This document shows positions 35,200 to 44,878 of a stretch of 64,000 nucleotides of DNA, piece by piece (position 1 is the first letter of the stretch; every line of letters starts with the position of its first letter). The DNA comes from Ornithinibacillus sp047228935 (GTDB taxonomy: Bacteria; Bacillota; Bacilli; Bacillales; Amphibacillaceae). The position numbers and the translations under genes were made by a program. Where the stretch lies: contig NZ_JBFEGG010000003.1 of NCBI RefSeq assembly GCF_047228935.1, forward strand, positions 434,001 to 498,000. The letters run 5' to 3'. The notes beneath the pieces were generated by a model. The model saw nothing but the letters and a program-made list of their open reading frames with translations. It was not told the DNA's origin and did not search any database.

Positions 35200-35215
35200 T
35201 AGTTCTCCTCCAACA

Positions 35216-35968
35216 TTAATGGTCGTGGGATACGATATTCACCGGGTGACCATAAAGTTTTGACATCTCTTTTTCTGTTAAGCGTGCATATTCTTCCGGT
35301 TTACCATGAAAATGAAGTGTTCTATTTAGACAAACAATATCGGTAGCATACTTTGTCATCGTTCCAGTGTCATGTGTAACTAAAAGTAAGGTAATACCAT
35401 TATGTTTATTCAAATCATGTAATAATTCATAGAAACGTTGGACATTCTCTGAATCAATACCAACTGTCGGTTCATCCAGAATAATTAACTCAGGTTCACT
35501 TACTAATGCTCGGGCGATGAATATACGCTGCTGCTGTCCGCCTGATAAGTTACCTATATTTTGGTTTGTATATTCGCTCATGCCTACAGCGTCAATCGCA
35601 CTTAGAATTTTTTCTTTATCTTTTTGTTTGAAAAATTTAAAGTAACCAACCTTACTCGTTAATCCAGTAGAAACTACTTCATACACGGTTGCAGGAAAAC
35701 CTTTATTAAAGGAATTTGATTTTTGAGAAACAAACCCTATTTTATTCCAATCTTTAAATTCATTTATCGGCTTATTAAAGAGGGTGACTGTTCCTTGGTC
35801 AGGTCGTGCCATACCTAGAATGATTTTAATTAGAGTTGTTTTCCCGCCACCATTTGGACCTAGTAATCCTACAAAGGCACCTTTAGGTAACTCAAAATTA
35901 ACATGCTGAAGTACGGGTTTCTTGTCATAGGAATAACTAATATCGTTTAATGAAATAATCGAATTCAT
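35216..35968 (-). CDS. znuC: Zinc ABC transporter ATP-binding protein ZnuC (AdcC)
   Basis: 250 residues. Walker A GPNGGGKTTLIK (36-47), Q-loop FVSQKS, signature LSGGQQQRIFIARAL, Walker B LIILDEPTVGID and H-loop VTHD. The C-terminus is His-containing (LYGHPVNIVSHDH). AAGGAAG site ahead of ATG. It sits between znuA and znuB. Confidence 0.94.
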   Translation of the reverse strand: MNSIISLNDISYSYDKKPVLQHVNFELPKGAFVGLLGPNGGGKTTLIKIILGMARPDQGTVTLFNKPINEFKDWNKIGFVSQKSNSFNKGFPATVYEVVSTGLTSKVGYFKFFKQKDKEKILSAIDAVGMSEYTNQNIGNLSGGQQQRIFIARALVSEPELIILDEPTVGIDSENVQRFYELLHDLNKHNGITLLLVTHDTGTMTKYATDIVCLNRTLHFHGKPEEYARLTEKEMSKLYGHPVNIVSHDH

Positions 35969-35981
35969 GCCTAGCTTCCTT

Positions 35982-37010
35982 TCATTTGGTTGCTTTATCT
36001 AATACGTTAAGGTTTTTCTTCATTAAAGAAAAATAATCTTCATGATTATGAATATCTTTATCTGTTAAAACAGAAAGATTGTGAATGTTAAGTAGTTCTG
36101 CATCTATATATTCTTGAATAATTTCCGATACGTTATTTTTAGTATTTTGTTCCAAAATTATATAGTGAAGATTACTTGTGTTTGCTTGTTCTATGATATC
36201 TACTAAATCTTTTTGAGATGGTTCAGATGAGGAAGAAATTCCATTTATAGAGATTTGTTCGATTCCATAACGTTCTTCCCAATAGCCATAAGCAGCATGT
36301 GAGACAAGAATTTTTTTATTAATCTTTGAATCCAATGTATTCACAAAAAGTTTATCTAACTTTAAAAGCTCTTCTTTTAATGAGTTAAAGTTTGTTATAT
36401 ACGAATCTTTATTTGTTGGGTTAAGTTCTATTAAAAAGCTTGCTATAATATGTCCCATTTCAATCATCCGTAATGGATCAATCCATACATGTGGATCTTC
36501 GCCGCTATGATTATGACCTTCATGCCCAAAAGGGTCTATCTGATTTAAGTTTGTTTGGTTTGTTTCCTTATTTTTATCTGTATGTTGCTGTTTAACAGCT
36601 TGAAAAACATCCCCATCGTGGGAATGCCTTATTCCGTGAAACAGTTCTTCGTATTCCCCTAGAGCTAGAAGTTTAATATCCTGTAATTCTAAAGCATTCG
36701 CTATATTTTCTGTAAATCCTTCCATTCCTTTTCCCATATATATGAACGCATCACTTCTTGCTAGATGGGTAATTGCTTTGATAGTTGGCTCAAATGCATG
36801 TGCGTCTACTCCAGGGGGAAGGACTGATTTAGTTACAGCTGTCTCAGCCCCGATACGATTAACTAAATAGTTAATCGGGTATAAAGACGTATAGATAGTT
36901 AGCTTATGATTTTGATCTATATTACTGGTTTCACTTTGGCAACCGAAAAATAGTATACTCAATAATATAATCGTAAGAAGGACGGAAATAGGTTTCATTT
37001 TATTCCTCAC
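35982..37010 (-). CDS. znuA: Zinc-binding lipoprotein ZnuA (AdcA-like)
   Basis: 342 residues with a lipobox ending at Cys24 (SILFFGC). Cluster A-I metal-binding fold: first His in PPGVDAHAFEPT, His-rich acidic loop at about 125-175 (HSHDGD, HEGHNHSGEDPHVWIDP), then VSHAAYGYWEERYG and the final acidic ligand. The loop is typical of zinc proteins and may hand zinc to the site. The short AdcA-II/ZinT extension is absent. First gene of the operon; Zur boxes overlap its promoter. Confidence 0.94.
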   Translation of the reverse strand: MRNKMKPISVLLTIILLSILFFGCQSETSNIDQNHKLTIYTSLYPINYLVNRIGAETAVTKSVLPPGVDAHAFEPTIKAITHLARSDAFIYMGKGMEGFTENIANALELQDIKLLALGEYEELFHGIRHSHDGDVFQAVKQQHTDKNKETNQTNLNQIDPFGHEGHNHSGEDPHVWIDPLRMIEMGHIIASFLIELNPTNKDSYITNFNSLKEELLKLDKLFVNTLDSKINKKILVSHAAYGYWEERYGIEQISINGISSSSEPSQKDLVDIIEQANTSNLHYIILEQNTKNNVSEIIQEYIDAELLNIHNLSVLTDKDIHNHEDYFSLMKKNLNVLDKATK

Positions 37011-37041
37011 TAAGTCATAAAATTATATTACCGTATATCAT

Positions 37042-37086
37042 ATAATATCGTAATGATTACGGTCTTGTAAATAGGAATGATTACGA
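37042..37086 (-). promoter_or_regulatory. znuA promoter with two Zur boxes
   Basis: On the minus strand TTACAA (37070-37065) and TATTAT (37047-37042) are 17 bases apart. Box 1, TCGTAATGATTACGG at 37048-37062, fits the B. subtilis Zur consensus at all but one position and fills the spacer. Box 2 at 37072-37086 keeps a perfect ATTACGA half. Centres are 24 bp apart. A further TCGTAAT half-site lies near 37108. Confidence 0.88.
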
Positions 37087-37272
37087 TTTTTCTTTAGTTA
37101 TCCTATATCGTAATTTTCCACTATTTCAGATAATGTATACGAATGATCCTTGTTAATTGTAAATAAATAAGATTTTATAATAAATTGTATTTGGTTATTG
37201 CGAAATGTCTGAATATAATTTATAGTAAATATAGATGGATAGGAGACTGTCCTTAATTTTTTACCAAAAAAA

Positions 37273-37290
37273 TGAATGAGTATTCATTCA
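37273..37290 (+). promoter_or_regulatory. FadR operator before fadN
   Basis: TGAATGAGTATTCATTCA is a near-perfect inverted repeat and matches the FadR (YsiA) operator known for Bacillus fatty-acid degradation genes. It lies 22 bases before the fadN start, so acyl-CoA should relieve repression of fadNAE. Confidence 0.88.
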
Positions 37291-37311
37291 AGTGTGATTG
37301 GGGGACAAAAC

Positions 37312-39711
37312 ATGAAGCGAACAATCAAGCGTGCTGCTGTCTTAGGCTCAGGAGTAATGGGGTCCGGAATTGCTGCTCACTTAGCCAATATAGGGATTCC
37401 AACTTTAATGCTTGATATAGTACCAAGAGCATTAACAGAGGAAGAGGAGAAAAAAGGACTTACTCTTGAGGATAAGGCTGTACGGAACAAAATTGCAGCG
37501 GAAAGTAAAAAGGCTTTATTAAAGCAAAAACCATCACCTATCACATCCAAATCAAACCTTGACTTAATTGAAGTTGGAAATATGGATGATGATATGGAGA
37601 AGTTATCAGAAGTTGATTGGATTATCGAAGTAGTAGTGGAACGACTAGATATTAAGAAAATAGTGTTTGAAAAGGTGGATCAATATCGAAAGCAAGGTTC
37701 CATCGTGAGCTCAAATACTTCTGGTATTTCTGTGGAAGCTATGGTTGAAGGACGTTCAGAAGATTTCCAAAGGCATTTCTTAGGAACACATTTCTTCAAT
37801 CCACCTAGATATTTAAAGCTGCTTGAAGTAATACCAACAAAGCATACAGATCCAGAAGTGCTAAGCTTTATGAAGCAGTTCGGGGAGGATGTTTTAGGAA
37901 AAGGTGTTGTAGAAGCAAAAGACACACCGAACTTTATTGCTAACCGTATTGGAACTTATGGACTGTTAGTAACGGTTAGAGAAATGCTCAAAGGTGGTTA
38001 TAGTGTTGGGGAAGTTGATTCCGTAACAGGACCATTAATTGGTAGACCGAAAAGTGCAACTTTCCGTACGTTAGATGTTGTAGGATTAGATACTTTTGTC
38101 CATGTTGCTCGCAATGTTTATGAACAAGTAGGTGGTATGGAGAAGGAAGTATTCGATATTCCAGAATTTATGCATAAGATGCAAGAACGAGGCTATCTTG
38201 GAGCAAAAAGTGGCCAAGGATTTTTCTTGAAGAAAAAAGGTAAAGACGGAAGTGCGATTTATGAATTAAATCCCGAAACATTAGAATATGAAGACCGTAA
38301 GAAATTAAAATCTCCTGCTATAGAAATGGCAAAGCAGGCTAAAGGTTCTCGAAATAAATTGAAAGCGCTTGTATCCGCAAAAGGTGACCGTGCTGGTGAT
38401 TTAATTTGGAACATTTTAAAGCCAGCATTAATATACTCGGCAGAGCTAGTTGGCGAAATTGCTGATGATATCGTTGCAATTGACCAAGCAATGAAGTGGG
38501 GCTTCGGTTGGGAAATCGGTCCATTTGAGACGTGGGATGCAATTGGACTTAAATCGTCAGTAGAAAGAATGAAACAAGAAGGAGAAACCGTTCCTAATTG
38601 GGTACTAGAAATGCTTGAAGCAGGAAATGAATCTTTCTATAAATACGATAATGGAAATGTTTTTTACTTTGAAAAAGGCGAATATAAACAACAAGATTTT
38701 AATCCAAAAGAAATTAATATTAAGCGACTAAAAGATGTAAATGGTGTTATTAAGAAAAATTCTGGTGCAAGTTTAATTGATATCGGAGATGGTGTTGCTT
38801 TACTAGAGTTCCATTCGAAAAGTAATGCTATTGGGTTCGATACCATTCAAATGGTAAATTACGCTATTGAAGAAGTAAGCAAAAATTATAAAGGTCTTGT
38901 TATTGGTAACCAAGGGAAGAACTTTAGTGTTGGTGCAAACTTAGCATTAATGTTGATGGAAGCTCAAGATGATAACTTCTTCGAGCTAGATATGGTTGTC
39001 AAAATGTTCCAAGATATGGGAACAACCATTAAGTATTCAGACAAACCAGTTGTTGTTGCGCCATTTAATATGACCCTAGGTGGCGGTGCTGAGGTTTCAC
39101 TACCAGCTGCAGCACTTCAAGCATCAACTGAGACCTATATGGGCCTCGTTGAATTCGGGGTAGGATTAATCCCTGGCGGAGGCGGTACGAAAGAGCTTTA
39201 TATGAAAAAACTTCGTAATCTTCCGAAGGGTATTGACTTTGATTTAACGAAGGTTGCAAATGACGTATTCGAAAAGGTTGCCATGGCTCAAGTTTCAACA
39301 TCTGCTGAGGAAGCAAGAGAAAATGGTTTCTTAGATGCAAATGACCGTATTAGTGTTAATCCAGATCACTTAATATATGACGCTAAGCAACGGGTACTTG
39401 AATTAGCAAATGCAGGATATCGTGCACCAAAGCGTGAGAAGATTCCTGTTGTTGGTGAAGCTGGATATGCAGCGATGTTATTAGGAGCAAAAACGTTACA
39501 ATTTGGCGGTTATGCATCAGAACATGATGTAAAAATCGCTGAAAAATTAGCATATGTATTATCAGGTGGACGTATTAAAGAAGGTACATTAATTGATGAG
39601 CAAGTGATGCTTGATTTAGAGCGTGAAGCATTCTTAAGCTTAATCGCAGAACCGAAGACACAAGCTCGTATGCAACACATGCTATTAAAAGGAAAACCAT
39701 TAAGGAATTAG
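37312..39711 (+). CDS. fadN: 3-hydroxyacyl-CoA dehydrogenase / enoyl-CoA hydratase FadN
   Basis: 799 residues from ATG 37312 (GGGGGA site; the TTG-like start at 37276 would lie in the operator). The N-terminal half is the NAD-dependent 3-hydroxyacyl-CoA dehydrogenase: Rossmann loop VLGSGVMGSGIAAHLAN, GTHFFNPPRYLKLLEVIP with the catalytic His/Glu region, and a C-terminal helical repeat. From about residue 480 follows an enoyl-CoA hydratase/crotonase domain (FSVGANLALML, VEFGVGLIPGGGGTKEL). Two middle steps of beta-oxidation in one chain. First gene of fadNAE. Confidence 0.95.
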   Translation: MKRTIKRAAVLGSGVMGSGIAAHLANIGIPTLMLDIVPRALTEEEEKKGLTLEDKAVRNKIAAESKKALLKQKPSPITSKSNLDLIEVGNMDDDMEKLSEVDWIIEVVVERLDIKKIVFEKVDQYRKQGSIVSSNTSGISVEAMVEGRSEDFQRHFLGTHFFNPPRYLKLLEVIPTKHTDPEVLSFMKQFGEDVLGKGVVEAKDTPNFIANRIGTYGLLVTVREMLKGGYSVGEVDSVTGPLIGRPKSATFRTLDVVGLDTFVHVARNVYEQVGGMEKEVFDIPEFMHKMQERGYLGAKSGQGFFLKKKGKDGSAIYELNPETLEYEDRKKLKSPAIEMAKQAKGSRNKLKALVSAKGDRAGDLIWNILKPALIYSAELVGEIADDIVAIDQAMKWGFGWEIGPFETWDAIGLKSSVERMKQEGETVPNWVLEMLEAGNESFYKYDNGNVFYFEKGEYKQQDFNPKEINIKRLKDVNGVIKKNSGASLIDIGDGVALLEFHSKSNAIGFDTIQMVNYAIEEVSKNYKGLVIGNQGKNFSVGANLALMLMEAQDDNFFELDMVVKMFQDMGTTIKYSDKPVVVAPFNMTLGGGAEVSLPAAALQASTETYMGLVEFGVGLIPGGGGTKELYMKKLRNLPKGIDFDLTKVANDVFEKVAMAQVSTSAEEARENGFLDANDRISVNPDHLIYDAKQRVLELANAGYRAPKREKIPVVGEAGYAAMLLGAKTLQFGGYASEHDVKIAEKLAYVLSGGRIKEGTLIDEQVMLDLEREAFLSLIAEPKTQARMQHMLLKGKPLRN

Positions 39712-39727
39712 ATAGGGGGAAGTAAGG

Positions 39728-40903
39728 ATGAGAGAAGCAGTAATTGTAGCAGGTGCTAGAACCCCTGTAGGCAAGGCAAAAAAAGGCTCGTTAAGGGATA
39801 CTCGTCCAGATGATCTAGCGGCATTAACGATTAAAGAAACGTTAAAACGTGCCGGTGGCTATGATGGAAATATCGATGATGTCATTATTGGCTGTGCTAT
39901 TCCTGAAGCAGAGCAAGGAATGAATATGGCGCGTAATATTGCTGGGCTAGCAGGTCTAAAGCATGACGTTCCAGGTATTACAATAAACCGTTATTGTTCT
40001 TCGGGATTACAAAGTATTGCTTATGCCTCAGAACGTATCATGCTTGGAGCTAGTGACACGATAATAGCTGGTGGTGCAGAATCTATGAGTCTAGTACCAA
40101 TGCCGGGTCACGTTATTAAACCAAACCCTACCTTAGTTGAAAGTGCACCAGGTTATTACATGGGAATGGGGCATACCGCTGAAGAAGTAGCAAATCGCTT
40201 TGGAATTTCCCGTGAAGATCAAGATGCGTTTGCTGTAGAAAGTCATAAGCGTGCTGCGAAAGCAATTGCAGAAGGTAAATTTAAAGATGAAATTGTTCCA
40301 GTTGAAGTAACAGAACGCTTCATAGGAAAAAACAACAAAGTAGAAGAAAAGACCTTCCTCTTTGATACGGACGAAGGTGTAAGGGCAGATACAACATTGG
40401 AAGTACTAGCAAAGTTGCGACCAGCATTTCATGTAAAGGGTACAGTAACAGCAGGTAATTCATCGCAAATGAGTGATGGAGCAGCATCCGTACTGGTAAT
40501 GGATCGTGAAAAGGCGGAGGCAGAAGGTCTTAAGCCTTTAGTAAAATTCCGTTCATTTGCAGTAGCGGGTGTGGAACCAGAAATAATGGGAGTAGGTCCA
40601 GTAAAAGCAATTCCAAAAGCTTTAGAAATAGCAGGACTGAGCCTATCTGATATCGGATTGTTCGAGTTAAATGAGGCATTTGCTTCTCAATCTGTTCGAG
40701 TAATTCAAGCACTAGATTTAGACACTTCCATTGTAAATGTTAACGGCGGAGCAATCGCCCTAGGTCACCCATTAGGCATGACTGGAACAAAGCTAACCCT
40801 GAGTTTAGCCTACGAAATGAAACGCCGTAACATCCAATTCGGCGTAGTCACCATGTGTATCGGTGGCGGAATGGGAGCAGCAGGAGTATTTGAACTTTTG
40901 TAG
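39728..40903 (+). CDS. fadA: Acetyl-CoA acyltransferase (3-ketoacyl-CoA thiolase) FadA
   Basis: 391 residues. Thiolase fold with nucleophile Cys90 in NRYCSSGLQSIAYASE, NEAFASQSV, His in GGAIALGHPLGMTG and the second Cys in CIGGGMGAAGVFE. Splits 3-ketoacyl-CoA into acetyl-CoA and a shortened acyl-CoA. GGGGGAAG before ATG, 16 bases after fadN. Confidence 0.96.
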   Translation: MREAVIVAGARTPVGKAKKGSLRDTRPDDLAALTIKETLKRAGGYDGNIDDVIIGCAIPEAEQGMNMARNIAGLAGLKHDVPGITINRYCSSGLQSIAYASERIMLGASDTIIAGGAESMSLVPMPGHVIKPNPTLVESAPGYYMGMGHTAEEVANRFGISREDQDAFAVESHKRAAKAIAEGKFKDEIVPVEVTERFIGKNNKVEEKTFLFDTDEGVRADTTLEVLAKLRPAFHVKGTVTAGNSSQMSDGAASVLVMDREKAEAEGLKPLVKFRSFAVAGVEPEIMGVGPVKAIPKALEIAGLSLSDIGLFELNEAFASQSVRVIQALDLDTSIVNVNGGAIALGHPLGMTGTKLTLSLAYEMKRRNIQFGVVTMCIGGGMGAAGVFELL

Positions 40904-40984
40904 GTTAGTAGTTGATTAATCATGAAAATACGTATTTATAAGCTTGGTAGATTAGTATGGAAGAAAGACTATCAATGTTGCTCT

Positions 40985-41000
40985 AAGCGAAGTGTATTCG
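40985..41000. repeat. Fragment of the GC-rich palindromic element between fadA and fadE
   Basis: AAGCGAAGTGTATTCG is identical to 59092-59107 at the right end of the element near 59 kb. ATGTTGC ten bases upstream also matches a word 27 bases further out in that element, as if the middle were lost. It suggests a degraded second copy in the 151-bp fadA-fadE gap. Confidence 0.5.
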
Positions 41001-41054
41001 ACTCGCGGATTAGGTGCTATAACTAATTTTTATTTTAAGAGAGGATGTTAATAA

Positions 41055-42839
41055 ATGAGCGAAACAAAAGAAAAATTATTCAAAGGCGGATCCTTCTTAG
41101 TAGAAGATCTTAAAGGCGAAGACATCATCACACCAGAAGACTTTACAGACGAACACAAAATGATTGCCAAAACTACTGAAGACTTCGTAATAGGAGAAGT
41201 ACTACCATTAACCGAAAAACTAGAGAATCATGAATTCGAACATTCCGTAGACCTGCTGAAAAAAGCCGGAGAACTAGGGCTATTAGGAGCTGACGTGCCA
41301 GAAGAATACGGAGGTCTTGCATTAGATAAAATCAGCTCATCTCTAATCACAGAAAAATTTTCACGAGCAGGTGGATTCTCCATCTCTCACGGAGCACATG
41401 TAGGTATTGGTTCTCTACCAATCGTATTTTTCGGTAACGAAGAGCAAAAAGAAAAATATTTACCTAAACTTGCAACAGGTGAACTAATTGCTGCATACGC
41501 ATTAACAGAACCTGGATCAGGTTCAGATGCTTTAGGAGCGAAAACAACTGCTAAATTAAATGAAGCTGGAACACACTACATTCTAAATGGTGAAAAGCAA
41601 TGGATTACAAACTCTGCATTTGCAGATGTATTCGTTGTATATGCAAAAATTGATGGCGAGCATTTTACAGCATTTATCGTAGAACGTGACTTCCCAGGAG
41701 TTTCTACAGGTCCAGAAGAAAAGAAAATGGGTATTAAATCATCTTCTACTCGTACGTTAATTTTGGAAGATGCAGAAGTTCCAGTTGAAAACCTACTAGG
41801 TGAAAAAGGTCGCGGTCACGTAATCGCATTTAACATCTTAAACGTTGGTCGTTATAAGTTAGCAATTGGTGGTGTTGGTGGAGCAAAACGTGCACTAGAA
41901 GTTGCCACACAATACGTCAACCAACGCAAACAATTCAATACACCTATTTCAAAGTTTTCACTTACACAAGAAAAATTAGCAACTATCGCATCTGAAATCT
42001 ATGCAAATGAAAGTGCAGTTTACCGTACAGTTGGTTTATTTGAACAACGTATGGGATCATTGACAGATGAACAATTAAAGGATGGACGTGAAATTGCACG
42101 TGCTATCGCTGAATACCAAATCGAGTGCTCTATGAACAAGTATATGGCAACAGAATTATTAGACCATGCTGCGGATGAAGCAGTTCAAATGCACGGTGGA
42201 TATGGTTTCATGCAAGAATACGAAGTAGAACGTATCTATCGCGACTCTCGTATCAACCGTATCTTTGAAGGTACAAACGAAATTAACCGTTTATTAGTCC
42301 CAGGTACACTTCTCAAGAAAGCAATGAAGGGTGAATTACCTCTATTCCAAAAAGCAATGAGCTTACAAGAAGAATTAATGATGTTAATGCCAGAAGAACC
42401 AGGTACAGAACCTCTTGAGCAAGAAAAGTATCTATTGAAAAACGCTAAGAAAATCGTATTACTTGGTGCTGGATTAGCTGCGCAAAAGTACATGCAAAAG
42501 ATTGATCAAGAACAAGAAATTTTGGTAAATCTTGCAGATATGGTTGCAGAGGTATACAACATGGAAAGTGCAATTCTTCGTACAGAAAAAGCAATCAATG
42601 CTACTGGCGCAGAAAAGAATAAGCAAAAACTTCTTTATACACAAGTATATGTACAAGAGGCGTTTAACCGAATTGAAGCTGATGCGAAAGAAACGTTGAT
42701 CGCAGTAGAAGAAGGAGATACTTTACGTATGATGCTTTCATCACTTCGTAAGCTTACTCGCCACACTCCTACGAATGTAATCGCGAAAAAGCGTGAAATT
42801 GCAGCAGGCATTATTGAAGCTGAGAAATATACTGTTTAA
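41055..42839 (+). CDS. fadE: Acyl-CoA dehydrogenase FadE
   Basis: 594 residues, longer than simple acyl-CoA dehydrogenases (about 380) because of a C-terminal helical extension (about 400-594), as in B. subtilis FadE (YusJ). FAD and substrate motifs: AYALTEPGSGSDALGAKTTA, WITNSAFADVFVVYAK, VNQRKQFNTPISKFSLTQEK, and the end of the core with QMHGGYGFMQEYEVERIYRD and IFEGTNEINR. First step of beta-oxidation. GAGAGGATG precedes ATG. Codons here and in fadN/fadA lean to C-ending forms, as in well-expressed genes. Confidence 0.95.
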   Translation: MSETKEKLFKGGSFLVEDLKGEDIITPEDFTDEHKMIAKTTEDFVIGEVLPLTEKLENHEFEHSVDLLKKAGELGLLGADVPEEYGGLALDKISSSLITEKFSRAGGFSISHGAHVGIGSLPIVFFGNEEQKEKYLPKLATGELIAAYALTEPGSGSDALGAKTTAKLNEAGTHYILNGEKQWITNSAFADVFVVYAKIDGEHFTAFIVERDFPGVSTGPEEKKMGIKSSSTRTLILEDAEVPVENLLGEKGRGHVIAFNILNVGRYKLAIGGVGGAKRALEVATQYVNQRKQFNTPISKFSLTQEKLATIASEIYANESAVYRTVGLFEQRMGSLTDEQLKDGREIARAIAEYQIECSMNKYMATELLDHAADEAVQMHGGYGFMQEYEVERIYRDSRINRIFEGTNEINRLLVPGTLLKKAMKGELPLFQKAMSLQEELMMLMPEEPGTEPLEQEKYLLKNAKKIVLLGAGLAAQKYMQKIDQEQEILVNLADMVAEVYNMESAILRTEKAINATGAEKNKQKLLYTQVYVQEAFNRIEADAKETLIAVEEGDTLRMMLSSLRKLTRHTPTNVIAKKREIAAGIIEAEKYTV

Positions 42840-42887
42840 TTAATTGGGTAAGGTTATAGTATAAATTAAAGTTTAACTAATATTGTA

Positions 42888-42936
42888 AAGTACTCTAAAA
42901 GTGGCTTGAAAGCTACTTTTAGGGTACTTATTTTTT
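42888..42936 (+). terminator. Terminator after fadE
   Basis: AAGTACTCTAAAAGTGGCTT pairs with AGCTACTTTTAGGGTACTT around GAA (with G-T pairs), then ATTTTTT. Confidence 0.85.
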
Positions 42937-43085
42937 CTATCAAGTAGGAATATTTTATAGTATTGATTTAGTTTAACCTAATCGATTACACAGACTGCTC
43001 CAGTATTATGCTAAAATGAAATACAATAAATGTAGGTTATCTTATTTTTTTGAATAATATGTTAGTATTAAAGATAAGTATAAGA

Positions 43086-43568
43086 CTAGTTGTTTTCATG
43101 TCTTTTAAAATACCATTTATGGTAAATATGTGATAAATAATAAGTTAGCCATACTGTAATGAAGCTGTAATACCAAGTCCATTTTTTGTAATTTATTAAA
43201 TTTGTGTACTTTACTGCTAATGCCTCAAACACTGTAATAATGGACGTGTGTAATAGGTAGTAAAGTATTTTGATAATGTTAGACCTTTCTAAAGGGTAAT
43301 ACAAATTAAATAGTGTACATAAACCTGGATAAACAAAATATTCAAATGTGAAGCTTGTTTTATTCGCGTGTTTAAAGAACATGCGGTTAGGGTAGGAGAT
43401 GAATTTTTTCTCGACTACAAGTAAACCAAATAGCCAAGTAATAAATTGTTTAAAGAAAAAGGAAGTATGAGCTTCTCGTATTTTATCTCTAGGTATAAAT
43501 TTGATCAATAATATGGTAACGATAATCCAAGAGGATATTTCGATTCGTTTATCTAATTTTTTTTTCAA
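43086..43568 (-). CDS. CBO0543-family membrane protein
   Basis: 160 residues, four to five helices, basic ends. Features of the CBO0543 family of Bacillaceae and clostridia: SYPNRMFFKHANKTSFTFEY, YPGLCTLFNLYYP, ALAVKYTNLINYKKWTWYYS. Function unknown. TTG start at 43568 after GAGGTG. First gene of the block that interrupts the fad-yus order; it runs against its neighbours. Confidence 0.75.
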   Translation of the reverse strand: MKKKLDKRIEISSWIIVTILLIKFIPRDKIREAHTSFFFKQFITWLFGLLVVEKKFISYPNRMFFKHANKTSFTFEYFVYPGLCTLFNLYYPLERSNIIKILYYLLHTSIITVFEALAVKYTNLINYKKWTWYYSFITVWLTYYLSHIYHKWYFKRHENN

Positions 43569-43675
43569 ATTACTTTCACCTCTATTATTAGTTGAGTAAT
43601 TTTCTATGTTTTGGGATTAGTATTCGTTGTGTAGTAAAAAAAATGTATGTATTGATTTTTTAAAGAACAAAGTGT

Positions 43676-44221
43676 ATGGGGGAGAGAATCATAAAGAAAA
43701 TCATCCTTAGAATAGTTTGGAGTTTAATATTTTTATGTTTAGTTTTCATTTTAGTTAAAAACTTAACGCTATTGACAACTTCTAAGAGTAGTATTCCTTT
43801 TCCTGAACTAGATAATGTACCTGACTTTACTTTAAATACTTTAGATGGTAAAGAAGTTGCATTAAGCAATTATAAAGGGAATGGAATGATGATTAATTTC
43901 TGGGCAAGCTGGTGTAGTCCTTGTAAAAAGGAGATGCCAGCAATAGAGAATGTATACAACTCATTTAAGGAAAAAGGATTTGAAGTATTAGCAATCAATC
44001 TAGGGGAAAAAGAAGAAAGGATAGTTGATTTCTTAGAAAAGTATCCTTTAAGTTTCCCGATACTTCTAGATGATGATATTGTTAGTACGGATTATATGGT
44101 TCACTCTTTACCTACTTCCTATTTTGTGGAACCTGATGGCTCACTTAATAAAATTCATATAGGAGAGCTAAGTGAGGAAGAACTTTACAAGATTGTAAGT
44201 GAACTACTTACAACGGATTAA
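43676..44221 (+). CDS. TlpA/ResA-like membrane-anchored thiol-disulfide oxidoreductase
   Basis: 181 residues. One N-terminal membrane helix (about 8-27, VWSLIFLCLVFILVKNLTLL), then an extracytoplasmic thioredoxin fold: DFTLNTLDGKEVALSNYKG, active site WASWCSPCKKEMP and the cis-Pro in LPTSYFVEPDG. Such proteins reduce or oxidise exported proteins such as apocytochrome c. The ATG at 43676 lacks a good site; GGGGGAG lies just after it, seven bases before an ATA, so the true start may be slightly downstream. Own terminator follows. Confidence 0.88.
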   Translation: MGERIIKKIILRIVWSLIFLCLVFILVKNLTLLTTSKSSIPFPELDNVPDFTLNTLDGKEVALSNYKGNGMMINFWASWCSPCKKEMPAIENVYNSFKEKGFEVLAINLGEKEERIVDFLEKYPLSFPILLDDDIVSTDYMVHSLPTSYFVEPDGSLNKIHIGELSEEELYKIVSELLTTD

Positions 44222-44232
44222 CTATCGCTTGA

Positions 44233-44283
44233 AAAATATGAATGAGGTCCTATAAATAGATGGATCCTCATTCATATTTTTTA
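44233..44283 (+). terminator. Terminator after the TlpA-like gene
   Basis: AAAATATGAATGAGG pairs with CCTCATTCATATTTT around a 17-base loop, then TTTTATA. Confidence 0.82.
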
Positions 44284-44359
44284 TATAATTTTAAAGCCAA
44301 ATGACTAGAATAAAAGTCTAATAAATATAAAGAAAAGTTCGAAGGGGGGTATTTAGTAT

Positions 44360-44878
44360 TTGGTGGAACTCGTGAAAAAAGCACAAAAAGGTAGTAAACA
44401 AGCATTTTTAAGCCTGTTTCAAAAGTATGAAGAAGATATTTATAGGATGGCCTTTGTCTATGTGAAAAATCAAAATGATGCACTCGATGTAGTACAGGAA
44501 ACGGCTTATCGTTCTTTCTCGACGATAAAAAAATTGAAAGAGCCTAAATACTTTAAAACATGGATAATTAAAATCGCTATTAACTGCTCCTTAGACTTAC
44601 TAAAGAAAAAGCGAAAAGATCTTCAGTTGAAATATGAGTTCGAGGAATACATAGCAGTTGAAATTAGGGAAGATGTTGAATTAGAAATAACGTTACATGA
44701 CTTAATGGAGAATTTAGATGAAATGGAGAAAAGTGTAATCCTATTAAGATTTTACGAGGACCTTACCTTTAAAGAAATCGCAGAGACTCTCGATATTCCA
44801 TTAGGTTCCGCTAAAACCATTCTTTATAGGGCTTTGGAAAAGCTTCGGGAAAAGATAAGGGTAGGTGATGACTTTTGA
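44360..44878 (+). CDS. ECF RNA polymerase sigma factor (SigV-like)
   Basis: 172 residues. Region 2 covers about 10-80 (FLSLFQKYEEDIYRMAFVYV, NQNDALDVVQETAYRSFSTI) and region 4 about 110-165 (MEKSVILLRFYEDLTFKEIA, IPLGSAKTILYRALEKLRE). It resembles SigV/ECF30-type factors of Bacillus. Start TTG 44360 (or GTG 44363) after AAGGGGGGT. It overlaps the anti-sigma gene by four bases. The ECF-type promoter at 4149 could be one of its targets, which is speculative. Confidence 0.9.
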   Translation: MVELVKKAQKGSKQAFLSLFQKYEEDIYRMAFVYVKNQNDALDVVQETAYRSFSTIKKLKEPKYFKTWIIKIAINCSLDLLKKKRKDLQLKYEFEEYIAVEIREDVELEITLHDLMENLDEMEKSVILLRFYEDLTFKEIAETLDIPLGSAKTILYRALEKLREKIRVGDDF

